Positions 33,728-46,124 of a stretch of 64,000 nt of DNA are shown here, one piece after another. This stretch comes from Jackrogersella multiformis (lineage: Eukaryota; Ascomycota; Sordariomycetes; Xylariales; Hypoxylaceae), in NCBI GenBank assembly GCA_902806575.1, contig CADCXD010000001.1:2914001-2978000 (forward strand), in the 5' to 3' direction. The notes under the pieces were generated by a model, which saw nothing but the letters and a program-made list of their open reading frames with translations, had not been told where the DNA came from and searched no databases. Position 1 is the first letter of the stretch. Each line of letters starts with the position of its first letter. A program made the position numbers and the translations under genes.

Positions 33728-36087
33728 GTGCCTTGAGAAACCATCAATTTGCTATACCTTCCAGCGTCTAGATAGAGCTGGTCTGGTTGGTTCGACAAAC
33801 GGTGTCGTGAACCTAGATAAAGTAAGGGTCAATGAAAAGAGCGAGAAATAATCGACGATGCTAGTGCCAATGCCAATGCCAATGCTAATGCCAACGGCGA
33901 TCCTCTATCGTTGTCGCGTGTTGGTCGAAAATACAAGCCGTAGAACCAGGAGTTTACCTACCGGTAGGTACCTAGTTTAGGACTGGAAATGGTTAGAAGT
34001 AGTCGAGAAAAGTATATGCGTAGTGGTGTGTACGTGTGTGTTGTTGTTGTTTTTCTAACTTCTCGTGCGTGTCCAGTGTCCAACGGTCCGTTCGAGATAG
34101 CGAAATTGTGATTTTATTTAGTTTGACTGGGATCGTCGCTGTCCATCAAGGGGGTTGAATAACGATACACCACCAGTGACCACACACATATATAAGGCAG
34201 GTACAGCAACAGCCAGACAATTGTTAGTCTGTTCTGTTACCCACTATAATATATGTACCGAAGGCAGGTGGCGGTGGAATGCGATTGCAGTGACCACCTT
34301 GCAACGACAATCAAATGTTATTCCAAATATTGCTATACCTAGGTATTGCAGTACTGAGTACTGAGTACTGAGTACTTAGGTAGGCGGTAGGTATTATGAT
34401 ATTATTAATGGAAAAGTGTAAGGTAAGAGGTGGTGAAAGGAAGGAACGATATCAATATGGGTTGTTGCTACTGCTGATGTTGGTGCTTTGTTTGAATGGT
34501 GTGTGTCGTGTGTCACCCCAGTGGTTTATTCGAAGCTGCTTGTTTTATTTCGGGCCCTGGAGTGCGAGTCGAGTAGCAAATGGTAGGAAGACGTAGGCGA
34601 CTTTTTTGGTCGTGCAGATCAGCTAGTTTCAGGTACAGATACAGGTACTGGAACCCAGGTGGAACCCGCAACTTTTCCTTCTTCTTTTCTTCCTAAGTTC
34701 TGGAATTATAAACCTCGACATAGGTATGCATCACATGCCTTCTTTTAAAAGCCGGAAGCCAGAAGCTAGATATCACGAGAAAGATTAATTAAGTGTAGGT
34801 ACGAGCTACACTACACTAGGTCGAACGGTACATCCTAGAAACGTACCTAGGTACCCTAGACAGGTAAACTGTTGGTACCTGTGTACGCACTTGATTAGTA
34901 CAGATTAGGACGAGATTAGGACGAATTAAATCAGGCCCTAGCATTGGACCCCTAGGATCCCCAAGACCCATTGTGCTACTCACTTTTCTTGGCGTTACAA
35001 TTACGAAGCACCTAAATGCTGAAATACTGATACCACCTGAGTAGGTAGGTACCTAGCCTAGTGCTATTAACTTAACTCCTTTCCACTCAAGAATTGCACT
35101 TGTCTCTTTTCGTTTTTTACTTCAATAGTAGGTGGTTACGCGGCAACATAACGCCAACCAAAATAGTCACTGCCGTACGAGCGCATAGCCGCCGGTCTGG
35201 ATTGATCGGGGTTTCCCGGCCTCTTGGTACTCACATCACATCCATTTATATTAAGTATGTGCATACTTATAAACTACATACATAATACCGGTAGTCTGAA
35301 TGTATCGGATAGCCTATTACCCCGGACACGATCCATTTTAACTTTATATATTCATACCTCTTTTCCTATGATATCGAACCATATCCACTAGTTTATGTGT
35401 TTAGAAATCAACATGGCGCAGTCTCGTGTCTTGTGCTTCGTCGTGATTTACCAAACTAAAAACGCGGAGGTTATGCGGAACATATGCCTCGATCGCTACC
35501 TATTAACTTGGAAGGCAGAATAGCTACCTAGCGACCTACCTGCCAAGGTAGGTCCTGATATGGAATCCGTGCTTAAGGTATCTATCTACCTAAGGTACCT
35601 AAGGTAGGTAGTCGAAAATCTACAGCGACGGTAGCCTAGTATAAGACCCGAATGTCTGTTGGTGAGGCTGGCCAAACGCTTCGAATGAGACATGCAGCAA
35701 GGCGACGCTGAGTAACATCAAAATATTGGGGGACATCAGTATTGGGGGGGCATCAAAAGATTGGGGGCTACGAAATGGATAGATCTGGTGGTGCTGGGCG
35801 GACTGGCGAGATTGGTTGCGAGAGCGACCGGCGCAGTTAATGGCGTGAATGCTACGGCCAATCTTAGTACGCCGACGCTTATAGCCTACATATTATCGTA
35901 GCGTCCCGCCGGCCCCGTCTACCTTAGTATGAACACATTGATTACGCCAGCGGGGCCGGTACTTGGTGTCACCCGTCATCCCGCACCTGTTCTCACATCC
36001 GACAAGGTCTACAATCCGTGAAGCCATATCGGGAATAAAGCACGTACTGCGTTCGGTGATCAATGGATATCTAGAAGAAAAAAGACT
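33728..36087. other. 2.4-kb spacer with tandem repeats
   Basis: No gene supported. Short repeats include (TGCCAA)n near 33860-33895, the AGTACTG array listed separately, GT-rich sequence near 34020-34055, and several ACCTAGGT palindromes (33955, 34845, 35045, 35580-35610). Confidence 0.5.
34350..34377. repeat. AGTACTG heptamer array
   Basis: Four head-to-tail copies of a heptamer containing the palindrome AGTACT, directly adjoining an ACCTAGGTA motif on the left and a TTAGGTAGG motif on the right. Confidence 0.85.
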
Positions 36088-37890
36088 TCATTCAGTTACA
36101 GCTCGTCTAGCCTCACCATCCCGCATCTTCCTCAGCATGTATATTTTTGGCTCCATCCTCGGGCCGATCCACCAACCACCGGTGACCGTTCTTGTGGCGT
36201 CCTTTACTTTTCTTACAAGAGCCCCTCTGCCGAATACTTTGTCATGCCCACCTTCAACGTCGTCTTTTGACGGCGTGTTTGGCTTGATCAGTTCCACTCC
36301 GGTAAACCCTTCCACAACTCCCACCACTTCCCACGGGCCTATGGCTTTGCTCGGGTCTTCGGCGAGCACGTAGTCGAACTTCTCCCAGAATGACGGAATC
36401 CGTAAAATATTCTCGTCCTCGGTCTTATCATAACTGAACGTTACCCCATTGGCAGGACGCAGGTCATCGAGAAGGTAAGGGTGTTGTCCAAAAAGTGTCA
36501 CTCCCGTCATGCACGACAGTACGTCCGTGTGGACCGTGACCGTCTGAAGATCAGGAGAGGATGACGAAGTAACAAGGTTGCGGAGCTCCGAAAGCGCCTC
36601 GCCCCCCGGATAGTTAAGAGAAGATATGACGAGCATGACGGTACTGAGGCTAAAGGAAACAAGTACCGAGCCGACAACCGCAACCGAAGCGAGTTGGAAA
36701 CCAAGGGATTTAGTGCGCCTTGTGAAGATGTAGTTTGCCGCTAGGGCTGCTGCTGCGGTCAATGGCGGTGCAACATAGAATATAAACCGGGCTTCCTTGT
36801 GCGGTTGCAGGGAGTATATCACTACGAAGAGGAGGCTTGGTATCACCAATGGCTGAGCCTGCTTCCTCGTTCCAGCGTTCCATATTGCGTAGGGGATGAG
36901 AACAACCGTGCTTAACGGGTTCATAAGGATCTTGGGTATGGCAGACGTGAAATAATAATGCCAAGGAGAAACTCCCCATTCTGAGGAAGAACCAAGGATT
37001 GCATTGTAATAGAACCCCGATAGTTCCGGCCACAGCGGTTTCTGCCAGAAGTAGGAATCGATTGGCATTGTCGCCAGCAAAGATGTGACGAAGAAGACAA
37101 GGAAGGTAGGGATGATTCTGCCCAATGATATATGAGAACGAATCAGGCCATATGCAGTCGTGGTTACGAGAAGAATAGCCAGCTCCGATCTGAACACGGC
37201 GGTGGCCATAGTCAGGTTCCCAATAGCTAGCCTATAGCGCCAAGCTTGCGATTTACCATCCTGCTGTCCTATCAACTGCGAAAATGCCAATGTTGCTTCT
37301 AAGCATTAGTCTAAAAATTCTTATCAAAGACGGTGTACAGCTTCCAATGGAAAAGGGGGCAACCTACTCAAGGCAAACGCAAACATGTTGGGCAGGGTTC
37401 TAGAAGCGTAGAATAGCACGTGGAATTGACTAAGTTGCAACAACGCGTACCATCTCGCGGTTGACCTTCCAAACGACCGTTCCACACTCGCCTTAAATAC
37501 CAGCAGCGCAGCGGCATTGAGGAGACCCAGAAGACCTCTAACAATGAGTTGGGCATACTGAAAGCCCACTAGCGCGATGATGGGTTGGCTAATTCCTGCT
37601 AGAAGCACCGGGCCAACGAAGGTTCGAGGAACGGCACCTGGGAAGTCGAAGTGGTCATACCGAGATGAGAGACGTTGATATACATCTTTGGTAGGCGTGC
37701 CATACATGAGGATGTCGTGAGTCGCTTGGATGTTGAAAGACTCTTCGACTTTGGTGTAAGGTGCTATTAAGAGATGCACTACGATCAAGGCTGGTATTGC
37801 CAGCGACAGGAGTATATCTGGGATTGTTGTTAGCTCGTGATTCGCCAATAGCGAGATCCTGTATACCAATCACATACCGAGAGCTGCCAT
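36088..37890 (-). CDS. ALG12: ALG12, dolichyl-P-Man:Man7GlcNAc2-PP-dolichol alpha-1,6-mannosyltransferase
   Basis: Three exons: 37890-37878, 37817-37368 and 37298-36088; 557 aa. The first exon encodes only MAAL plus one base; its intron ends after GCTAACAACAATCCCAG and the join gives a proper N-terminal membrane helix. Family knowledge: Alg12 (glycosyltransferase family GT22) adds the eighth mannose to the lipid-linked oligosaccharide in the ER lumen. Marks: APYTKVEESFNIQATHDIL (about 22-40), with the catalytic acidic pair of GT-C enzymes in the first luminal loop; FDFPGAVPRTFVGP; PHKEARFIFYVAPPL, the HKE(A)RF block typical of GT22. Many membrane helices are evident, and the last ~150 residues form a luminal domain. 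PIG-B/Gpi10 and Smp3 share the fold, but these motifs match Alg12 best. Confidence 0.95.
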
Positions 37891-38504
37891 TTTAGGGTGT
37901 AGGGTATATGATATTCAAGGTATTCGACGTGAAGTATTTAGAAGCAGACCCATTAATATAGAATCTTATCAATTTTCAATCTGGAATGATCGACGCGATG
38001 TCAGATCATATATTGTCTTCAGGGACACATAGTCGATAGACCTGCTGTTGTACAATTGCAATCCTCTCTTACTCCTCAAGGTCGGTTGGTCTTCTTACAT
38101 ACCTACCTAGGTAGTATAGTAAAACAAAACCTTCAACTTGTCAAGTGTTCCCGTGTACGGATGTACCTAGGTACAAGTTAGATATACAAGTGTACCTACC
38201 TATATGTAGGTAGGTACATACCTAGGTACCTATGTATATGGAAACTGCTCAGGTGGCTGATGCCCGAGCGTTTTCCTGCACCGCCACAACCCTCAAACCT
38301 ACATACTTTTAGCCAGCCAGATTGTGCAACCTGGTGCCGCGCCGTTGACACCTGTCCTACCTTTTAGAACAACATCCATCTGTATTACGTACATACGTAC
38401 ATACCTGTAAAGGTCAACATTACTGCCTACCTAGGTACAAGTCGCAAGCTTCCCTTTTAACCCAGACAAACTTCTCACATGTCCTCCTACTCCAGCCTAC
38501 CAAA
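37891..38504. promoter_or_regulatory. Divergent promoter region ALG12 / YOS1
   Basis: A 614-bp spacer between two start codons on opposite strands. It contains one of the densest clusters of the dispersed palindrome (38100-38115 and 38160-38235, including TACCTATATGTAGGTAGGTAC) and a TACGTACATACGTACATA run at 38385-38405. Confidence 0.5.
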
Positions 38505-38999
38505 ATGCTGCTCCTCGGGAATTTCCTCTATGGTATACAATAACCCCCTCTTCCAAACGTATTTATCAGGCAGTACAAGCTAATGCGATTGCGTAGTCTC
38601 GGTCCTCCTCGTAAACGCCATCGCGATCCTGTCCGAAGACCGTTTCCTAGCACGCAGTATGCGCCCGACCCTAGCCTATCCTATCCCGAGCTGATAGACC
38701 TGTAGATCTATAGACCTGTACTGATAATCCATCCTCGCAACTAGTAAACCTTTCGTCTGCATCCTACGATCCGGCATTCGGTGCCAGCCCTGATTCACAA
38801 AGCATAAAGGCAAAAGTCGTCAACCTGATTGCTAGCGTACGGACGCTGATGAGGAGTATGTGCCCGGCCCCCTTTTTACGCGTAGAGAGCAGCCGCATAA
38901 GGCATATATATAATAACAGAAGGCTGACCAGAAACATCCATAGTTCCCCTAATAGCAATCAATACGTTAATAATACTATACGAGCTGGTCCTAGGCTAG
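38505..38999 (+). CDS. YOS1: Yos1-like ER-Golgi transport protein
   Basis: Four small exons: 38505-38532, 38597-38656, 38745-38855 and 38944-38999; 84 aa. Each join keeps frame, and the product reads as a complete Yos1/IER3IP1 protein: hydrophobic MLLLGNFLYVSVLLVNAIAI at the N-terminus, then LSEDRFLARI, a short loop with SYDPAFGA, then SIKAKVVNLIASVRTLMRIP, and a second membrane helix ending ILYELVLG. Family knowledge: Yos1 is an integral membrane protein of COPII vesicles needed for ER-to-Golgi transport with Yip1 and Yif1. Length is close to the family norm (80-90 aa). No long open frame reveals it. It is divergent from ALG12, another ER membrane protein. Confidence 0.95.
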
Positions 39000-39567
39000 A
39001 AGGAGAGTATATGCACTAAGAAATACAATGGGGAATATAAGGGCGCATTCAATTTAATCTAGGCGTTCAGGGTATTTGTACACTTCGGTTCGGTGGGACA
39101 TGGTCAAAATAAGAAGAGGTGGGCGAGAGGTCCTGCTACGCACAAGGGTCGAGCCATAGCAGTATACTATGCCCAATAAACTCACGTCAAGATCTGGATC
39201 AAGTCGATGGCAGTCAATGTTTTTTTTCTTCTTTAATCCCTATACTACTACTACCGAGGGACCTGAACTCTCATGTCTAGACTTTTTATACACAACTAGG
39301 TATCCATAGTAATATGAGCACACCTAACTCTCGCGGCGGAGAGAATCAGGTGTAGATGCTGTAGAAACAACATCGCTCTACAAAGTATCCAAAACGAACT
39401 TCAGCTTTGGCGCTTGTCCTTCGTAAATGCTCAAGAATCGTCGAATTTGTTTTTAATGCCCCGAGAACTCCATATATGCCGTATCCCCCCTCGGCGCCAT
39501 TTTACATGGGCACGGGGTAACTAACCTTTCTGAATGCGAATCCCGTAACTCCAGCTAATGAGTATCC
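39000..39567. other. Convergent spacer YOS1 / creB
   Basis: 3'-flanking sequence of both genes. No gene or strong structure seen. Confidence 0.5.
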
Positions 39568-42043
39568 TCACAAGAGGTTACTATGGCTCTTTTTTCGACC
39601 AAGACTGAAGCTAAAGCTCTTCTTAAGCTTGAAATGTGGCTCTGGCTTGTCGTGGCTGTGTGCTGAGCTCTCACCATTATGTCCGTTTTCGGAGACCTCC
39701 GCACTATCCCGTTTCGCCCTGTCTTTGTTAAGAAACCCAAAACTTTTTCTAGACATGGATTTACTACCCCTATTCGGTTTCTGGAGCGAGGGGACACTAT
39801 CATCTTGCTCTTGGCGTCTAGCCTCTTCTTCTTCGGCTATCTTTTTGCTTGCCTCGAGAGCCTTTTTCAGGTCTTCCTGCTCAGTCTTTCGAGCTTCGCG
39901 CAGTCGTGCTTCGGCCTCTTTGCGCTGCTTCTCCTTAGCTTTAAGCTCTTCCTTCTCCGCCAACTTCCTTGCCTTTTCTTGGGCTTTGGATTCTTTCTTC
40001 TCCCGGCTCTTTTCATCTTTCGACTTTGATTCTCCCATGATTGTATTTACTCTCGTCGGGATCGGGGGCACGGGTGGTGCCGCCCCGTCAAGCTGGGGCG
40101 GCAATGCCGGCGAAGGAGTTGCCGATTTGATGACCATGTCTGGTGCTGTGGCGGCATGGTCTAGAGTGGTTAATCCCTCATGCTCTTCGGATGACTGAGC
40201 TGGCTGTGTCAGCTGCCTTGATAGTCCAGGGACGTGGCCGTTAGGATAGCCATCCTCTTGAGCAACTCCGGCCTTCTCGCTCGCTATTCTAACCTCCTCG
40301 AGACCCTCTGCTTCTTGTTCAGCCCGCATTTTTTCGAACGTTGTCTCCTGATAGAACAGCACGTATGCGCAAGCCATACCCGGCTTGTCTCCAAAGAAAT
40401 TCCGAACATAATGCTTATCGACTGGCTCGACCATCTCGTCATCGAACAGGAGCCAGCCTCGGTCCTCCGTTTTGATAACCGAAACATAGTGTCCGTGGTA
40501 CGCATTGCCGCCAATATGGATGACAACGGCGTAGAGTTCGTATAACCGGTCCTGGTCTTCGGCGTCCTCGGTCGTATTAAACATCCTTAGCTGATACGGA
40601 TAAACTACGCGATGGAACAGCTTCTGTAACCGACTATAGTCCTCCGTATACTTAAACCTTTTCAGATGTAATGCCAACACCTTAGGTAATCGTTTGATCT
40701 TCATGCGCTTCTCGGCTTCTTGTAGGCCTCCGCAATGATCACAGTGAAACTTGTTCCTTTCGCAAAGCATCTCCTCGGCCGAGAACTTCTGCAAGCAAGA
40801 AGTGACCGAGGTATGCTCTTCTAAATCGATCGATAAATCTAGGAACGTTTCGTCGCGCTGAGAGGCGGTCTCGCAAGTGAGACATTTCGTCTCCGATGTT
40901 AATACGCCCTCGAAAATATCATGCACCCAGCCTGTTCCTGGAGAGTTGGTACCATTTGGAGTAGTCTTAGCAATCGCTCCTAAGGCCGCTTTGAGTGACT
41001 CTTCGACACCATTCATGCTGGGAGCCGCATGTCCGTTAAGTAGCCGCTTGGCAGTGCGCTCCACGTTCGATATGATGTCGTTTAGTACGAGCCCATAAAA
41101 CTCATGAGCGTCCTGGTGCATCGAGTTCCGAAACATTTCGTTGTCTCGCTTGAAGATCTCGAGGAAGCGCTGCGGGCTGAGAACCCCCGTCCGGACGGTA
41201 CTATCAACAAGCGCCATAAAAATATCTCTTAGACCTGTGAATGTGCACTCATCCATACCAAAGGTCTCATTGCTCTCTTGCGTCAACTCTAATATGGGGC
41301 CCTTGAGCATCGCTTGCTTCTTCTTGTACTCTGGAGTATCAGGTTTGTCCTCCGGTCGAACTGGTTGGGCCTGCCCCGAGTTAATCTGTTTCCTTTTCTC
41401 CATCGCTTCCGCTGCGGTAAGACCCTTCTTATGCCCATTGGCGCCTCCATGCGCGCTTCCGTTCGCGACCGGTGCTCTAATTTGTACGTTGACTCTAGGA
41501 CGGTTACCGTTTGGAGTATCCGAAGGCGACAATGGTGGAAACTTGAGGACCTGTTCTCGGAATGGTACAGTGTAGTATAGGGCCTGAACGATCGAGTTGC
41601 AGTAGCTATATCGCAGTCAGAGTATAGTTCTTCCAAAGTACAAGTGAGTAGCCATTACCATGTATTGCCAAACTATACAATTGGAGTCAGTATAATTATA
41701 TGTATGATACGATATGAATAATTCGCAATTCGCGAGCAACACTTACATTCTCCATGCCGAAGAACTTATCACTTCCGTCTTGTCGAAGTGAGCCAGCATT
41801 CTGAAGCATCTTTTCTAACGGTGTAGTCTCTGGCAAAGACTCTTCCTTCTTCTTCTGCGTATCTTTGCCTGCCGAACCCGACGCCGCCTAGTATCGCGTC
41901 AGCATGCTTAGCAATATGTCCCTCCATAGCTCCAGACACCATGGGCGCCCTTGTGTTAAGGAGGCCTGCGTATCTCATTGCTAGGTTAGGATTCGACAAC
42001 TTACAGCGGCGCCAGTTTTCCATTTGTTCAGGAAACTCGCCAT
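39568..42043 (-). CDS. creB: Ubiquitin C-terminal hydrolase CreB (USP12/46 type)
   Basis: Four exons: 42043-42005, 41887-41747, 41672-41659 (only 14 bases) and 41605-39568; 743 aa. Family knowledge: CreB, with the WD40 protein CreC, removes ubiquitin from targets in carbon catabolite repression in Aspergillus. The Cys box reads FGMENFGNTCYCNSIVQALY, with catalytic Cys65 whose TGC codon is split between exon 3 and exon 4. Zinc-binding CxxC pairs lie at about 306-309 and 353-356. The His box GNAYHGHYVS has catalytic His near 437, with Asp following in WLLFDDEMVEPV. The last ~230 residues carry a Lys/Glu-rich coiled coil (EKARKLAEKEELKAKEKQRK region) and Ser-rich tail, typical of CreB and absent from animal USP46. 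A start further downstream would lose the active site. Confidence 0.96.
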
Positions 42044-45000
42044 TGTAAATATGCAAGCGGCCGAATCGTTAGGAGTAGCGCGAATTCGGTCGGGACGAGC
42101 CAGCGTCGGAACGCGGCGGAGGGTCAGCAGCAACAGAGGAAATCGATGGCGACAGTCATCCGAAGGGCTCCTTTCTCGGTAATAGATAATAATAATAATA
42201 ATAATATAACTTGAGATATTAGATTAAACACTACATATAAAATATAGTTCGGCGCTCTCTAATAATTCGGATTCCCCGTACTGGAGATTTATTAGACTTA
42301 TTAGTCGTTTCGACGTCCAAGTTACTCGGGATAGTCAATTAAAGTAAAGTAGCTTCGGCGACAAATGGGCGGGTAGGTATTCGGGATTCGTCTTAGACGG
42401 GTGAAGGTCAGTAGGTCGGTAGGTTTCTTTGTGGTCGGTGCAAGTATAGGCCCGAATTTCGACAGGAAAAACTCGTAAGATGACGAATGATTTGTTAAGT
42501 GACTGGTTTCTGATGTCTGGTGTCTAGTATCCAGTGTACCTAGAAGTAGGAGCGCGAAAGTTGTTAAAAGAATCGCCAGCGAAAGAATCGAAGGAAGAAG
42601 CGAGTGACAGTTGCTGGTTCGATGGAGGACTGGAGGATTGATTTAGTGTAGGTACCTAGGTACCTAGGTATTTGATCGGTCGGGGATGCGCACATACATT
42701 CGAAGGAGCCCGGGGGGGGGAAGGTACCTATAGGCATGTACATATGTACGTACAATACTTGCCTCCTAGGTACCTACTTACCTACTATGTATGTACATGT
42801 ACATGCAATATCTAGGTACAGTACAATAGATACTTCCAAGATTCCAAGGTTGACTTGACCGGGTGCCCACTGAACAATACTTAGGTACACTAGGTACCCT
42901 GATCCACGCTAACCCAACACCTCCATCCTCCATCTTAGCACAGCAAAAGCCTGGAGATTCAAAAAGATGGGGTAAATACCTAGTTATTAGCCCTAGCGTC
43001 CTGTCGGTTTTCGGACTAATACCATTCGTAATAGATATCCACCTGGACCTGGGTAGGTATAAGTTATATCTTTCGAATTGAGTTGCGGTTTCTTCCATTA
43101 GTTTAAGCTGTTGGCTAAGTTCGTCGGATATGAACCGTTACTAATATATGTACCTAGGCTAGGTAGGTACAAACTGTTATAATTACTTACCTTAGGCAGG
43201 TAGCAAAATCTAGATTTTTAATGGTTTAATCCTTAGGTTAGTAAGTACATACCTAGGTACTTATCTACTTTAGCTTGGAGGGGACAACCAGTCGGGCTTT
43301 CGATCCAATTCCAAAAACGGTAGTTTTCCCATAGGGGATTCGTCGCTTAGCGTAATTAAACTTGCCGTCTGGAATTATTACCTACCTAGGTACCTAGGTA
43401 GGTATGTAAGTGCTAACCCGTTTCTTAAGTATTTCTATCAACTTAACATTTACAACTTCCAACTTCCAAATGGGCACTTACTCATTTTCAACTCGGAGGT
43501 TTTCACCTCAACCATCACGTCTGCTTCTGCATACCAATCGGAACTTTCTACTTCGTACTGCGACCTCGAATATCAAAATCTATCAAGGATAATGTTGCAA
43601 TTGGCAAGCCGCGAGATCGCCAAAGTGGGGGTTGAGCCGAAAGTGCCCAGGTGTGTCAAGCACCAGCATATGAAGCACCAGCACCAGCATACGTACCTAG
43701 GTAGTATGAAGCACCAGCAGCAGGACTCTGGCAGTCTGGCAGTCTGGAGCTTGGTACTTTGGGACTTTGCAATTCATGTCTCACGGCTCCACTTACCACG
43801 CTCCCAGGCAAGGCCAAGCGTCATCGTCGTTTTGTGGTTCGACCATTAGAGAAGTTCTAGACTTGAAGGGGCAGGTGATCATCATAACCCTACTAAGGGA
43901 CCGCCGGTCCCAATGCTACGGATACGGACCATAACCCCATCACTTAACCCCATACCACACATACAACTAACTTCGCTCTCCGAGTCCTAGGATTCGTGAC
44001 AAGGGCACAAGGACATCATTATGGGAGGAAACATAAATATATATCGACAAATGTAGTGTTACCACATTCTATGTAGGTCGATACTATAGCGTCACGCTAC
44101 CACCGCCTTCATGGCAGCGGTCTGTAAGACCTTAAAACGCGTCTCGCTGCCGCAGATCATATCAGGCTACTTCTCCGCAAGGCATCGGTTCCCTGCTCTC
44201 TTGGCATAGTATTCTACTATGTACACTACACTAATACATAGTAAGTACTAACCAGCTTGAGAGAATCTGATTGTTGATTTTTGTGGGGTTATTATCCGCC
44301 AACCACGCTGGTGACGGACATGCAGGGCAAGCAAACCTATCTACATACGCAACTAAGTATGGCTGGTACTAGCATAATAGTTAGGACATGGTATTATACG
44401 CATAAGAACGGGGATAGTTCGCAAGCCGGGACCATACCTACCAGCATACTACTATGTAAGTACCAACGACCCTCGCTTGACGATCTTGGATGTGATCCTG
44501 CAAGTACCCCTCGAATGGAAATACCTACACTAGGTACTGTATCTGTACCGTCAGCCCCCAAGGCCAAGGCTGACGAGCGCACTCGGCCGAATTTCTCATC
44601 TCGATCACGGATGAAAGCCACGAGACGCAGCCGGACTGTTCCCCGCAATCCTCTTCCGATGGACATAATCTACTAAGTTGAACTACTTCAACTTATAGTG
44701 AAGGTTAGCCCAGAGACTATTAACGGGAGGACCTGAAGTTGCACACTGATCAAGCTATAATAGCCGTTGACTAATGCCGCTTGGCTTTTCTTGTCACTTG
44801 CCTTGGACTCTTGGCTTGGTTCACAGGCGATCTACACAGAGACAGAACCGAGGAAGCGCCGCCATGCATTTGGAGCAGCCAACGAGCAAGCCTGTCACGA
44901 GAGAGTTGCAGCCGTATGGTGCGCACCTGGCGGAAACGCACGATGACGGAAGCAGACACATATCATGACCAATCCGCTTCGCAGCCATGCCCAAACCCAT

Positions 45001-46124
45001 GTGGCAGGCCTGCAAGGGCTGACAGACTGCGATCATCTTCATAAGGCGCCTTCTAGAAGACGGCGACAGGACGATACCTATGTAGGTACCGTGTGGGTTA
45101 CATAGCCGCGTGCGTGCAGCCCAAAGCTGATGTACATTAATTGTTGAGGCCTTTTCCAACTTTGAACACAAGCAACCTATCCTATCCTATCCCATCTTGT
45201 CGTGGCTGAAACCCCCACTTCGTTCGATAATTGCTATCGCTATAGCCTACCTGGTTTCTCACAACGCCATGACTAAATAGATCTCTTTCAATGTTACACT
45301 TTGATACAGGTAGTTACATCTATCCTGAATAGATCCTTACGTATGAATGAGACAGCCGGTATTCTCACTTTGGGGTTTAAGAATATTATTGATTATAGCA
45401 TAGATAGAAATGGCTTCTTTTAGAAGTAATCACTTTTGAGAGATTTTAATTTAACAAGGGGATAGTAAGGGTATATTTATATAAGAACATGAGATATTTG
45501 TTCATATAATATACCTAGTTTAATGATTTATAGCTTTATACACCTCTACTAGGACATCGTAATGAAGATGTACTTTGTAACTAAGATCTATACTATAAGA
45601 TACGAAAGTATAATATCTTATAATACAATGTTTTTACGGTAGACTTCGAGGCAGCTTTGAGTTGGCTATAGAATAGCTGTATCTCTTCATATAAAATTCA
45701 ATGGCTGAATACATTACTTATCCATTGGGTGATACTGACGTTTACCATCTCGGTAGAGGTGTACCTATAACCCCAGGAAGATCAACTCTCGACCTCCCTA
45801 GGTATTCACCGCATAGTACACGCGCCTACCGTCATTCGCCGAGGATCTTAGAAACATCGACGTGTTACACTATTTTGTAATCGGGGGCGACAGTGGTAAA
45901 CTTTCCAAGGCATGAATTGGTTATGTACGTAGGGGAGTCATTACAGGCTCCTAGAAACCGAACTGGACCCTATACCACCTCAGTAGTCGAGATACTCTAA
46001 GATACTCTGAGATACACCACGACCACTATGCCGGTCAAGCAGCCGATCTGATAAGCTGGCGCCGTAGAGACACGTGTGCTAACTGACCTATCCATACCTA
46101 AATCTCTTATAACATCGTTATCTA
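42044..46124. other. 4.1-kb gene-poor spacer
   Basis: No gene supported. Holds an (AAT)n stretch at 42185-42206, dense ACCTAGGT palindromes (42650-42672, 42705-42785, 42875-42900, 43155-43265, 43381-43408, 43695), a (CACCAG)-type mini-repeat at 43660-43720, and two GC-richer patches at about 44290-44680 and 44770-45130 with overlapping frames on both strands but no recognisable protein. A patch at 45400-45720 is AT-rich. Confidence 0.5.

Noticed and set aside
37859..37877. A 19-bp GTATGT...CAG intron at the start of ALG12
   Set aside because: Too short for a spliceosomal intron; the 60-bp intron ending after GCTAACAACAATCCCAG has a branch site and restores the conserved N-terminus.
39629..40198. 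Plus-strand frame of 189 codons opposite creB
   Set aside because: Antisense of the Lys/Glu-rich coiled coil of CreB, giving a Phe/Leu/Ser-rich artefact that only looks like membrane helices.
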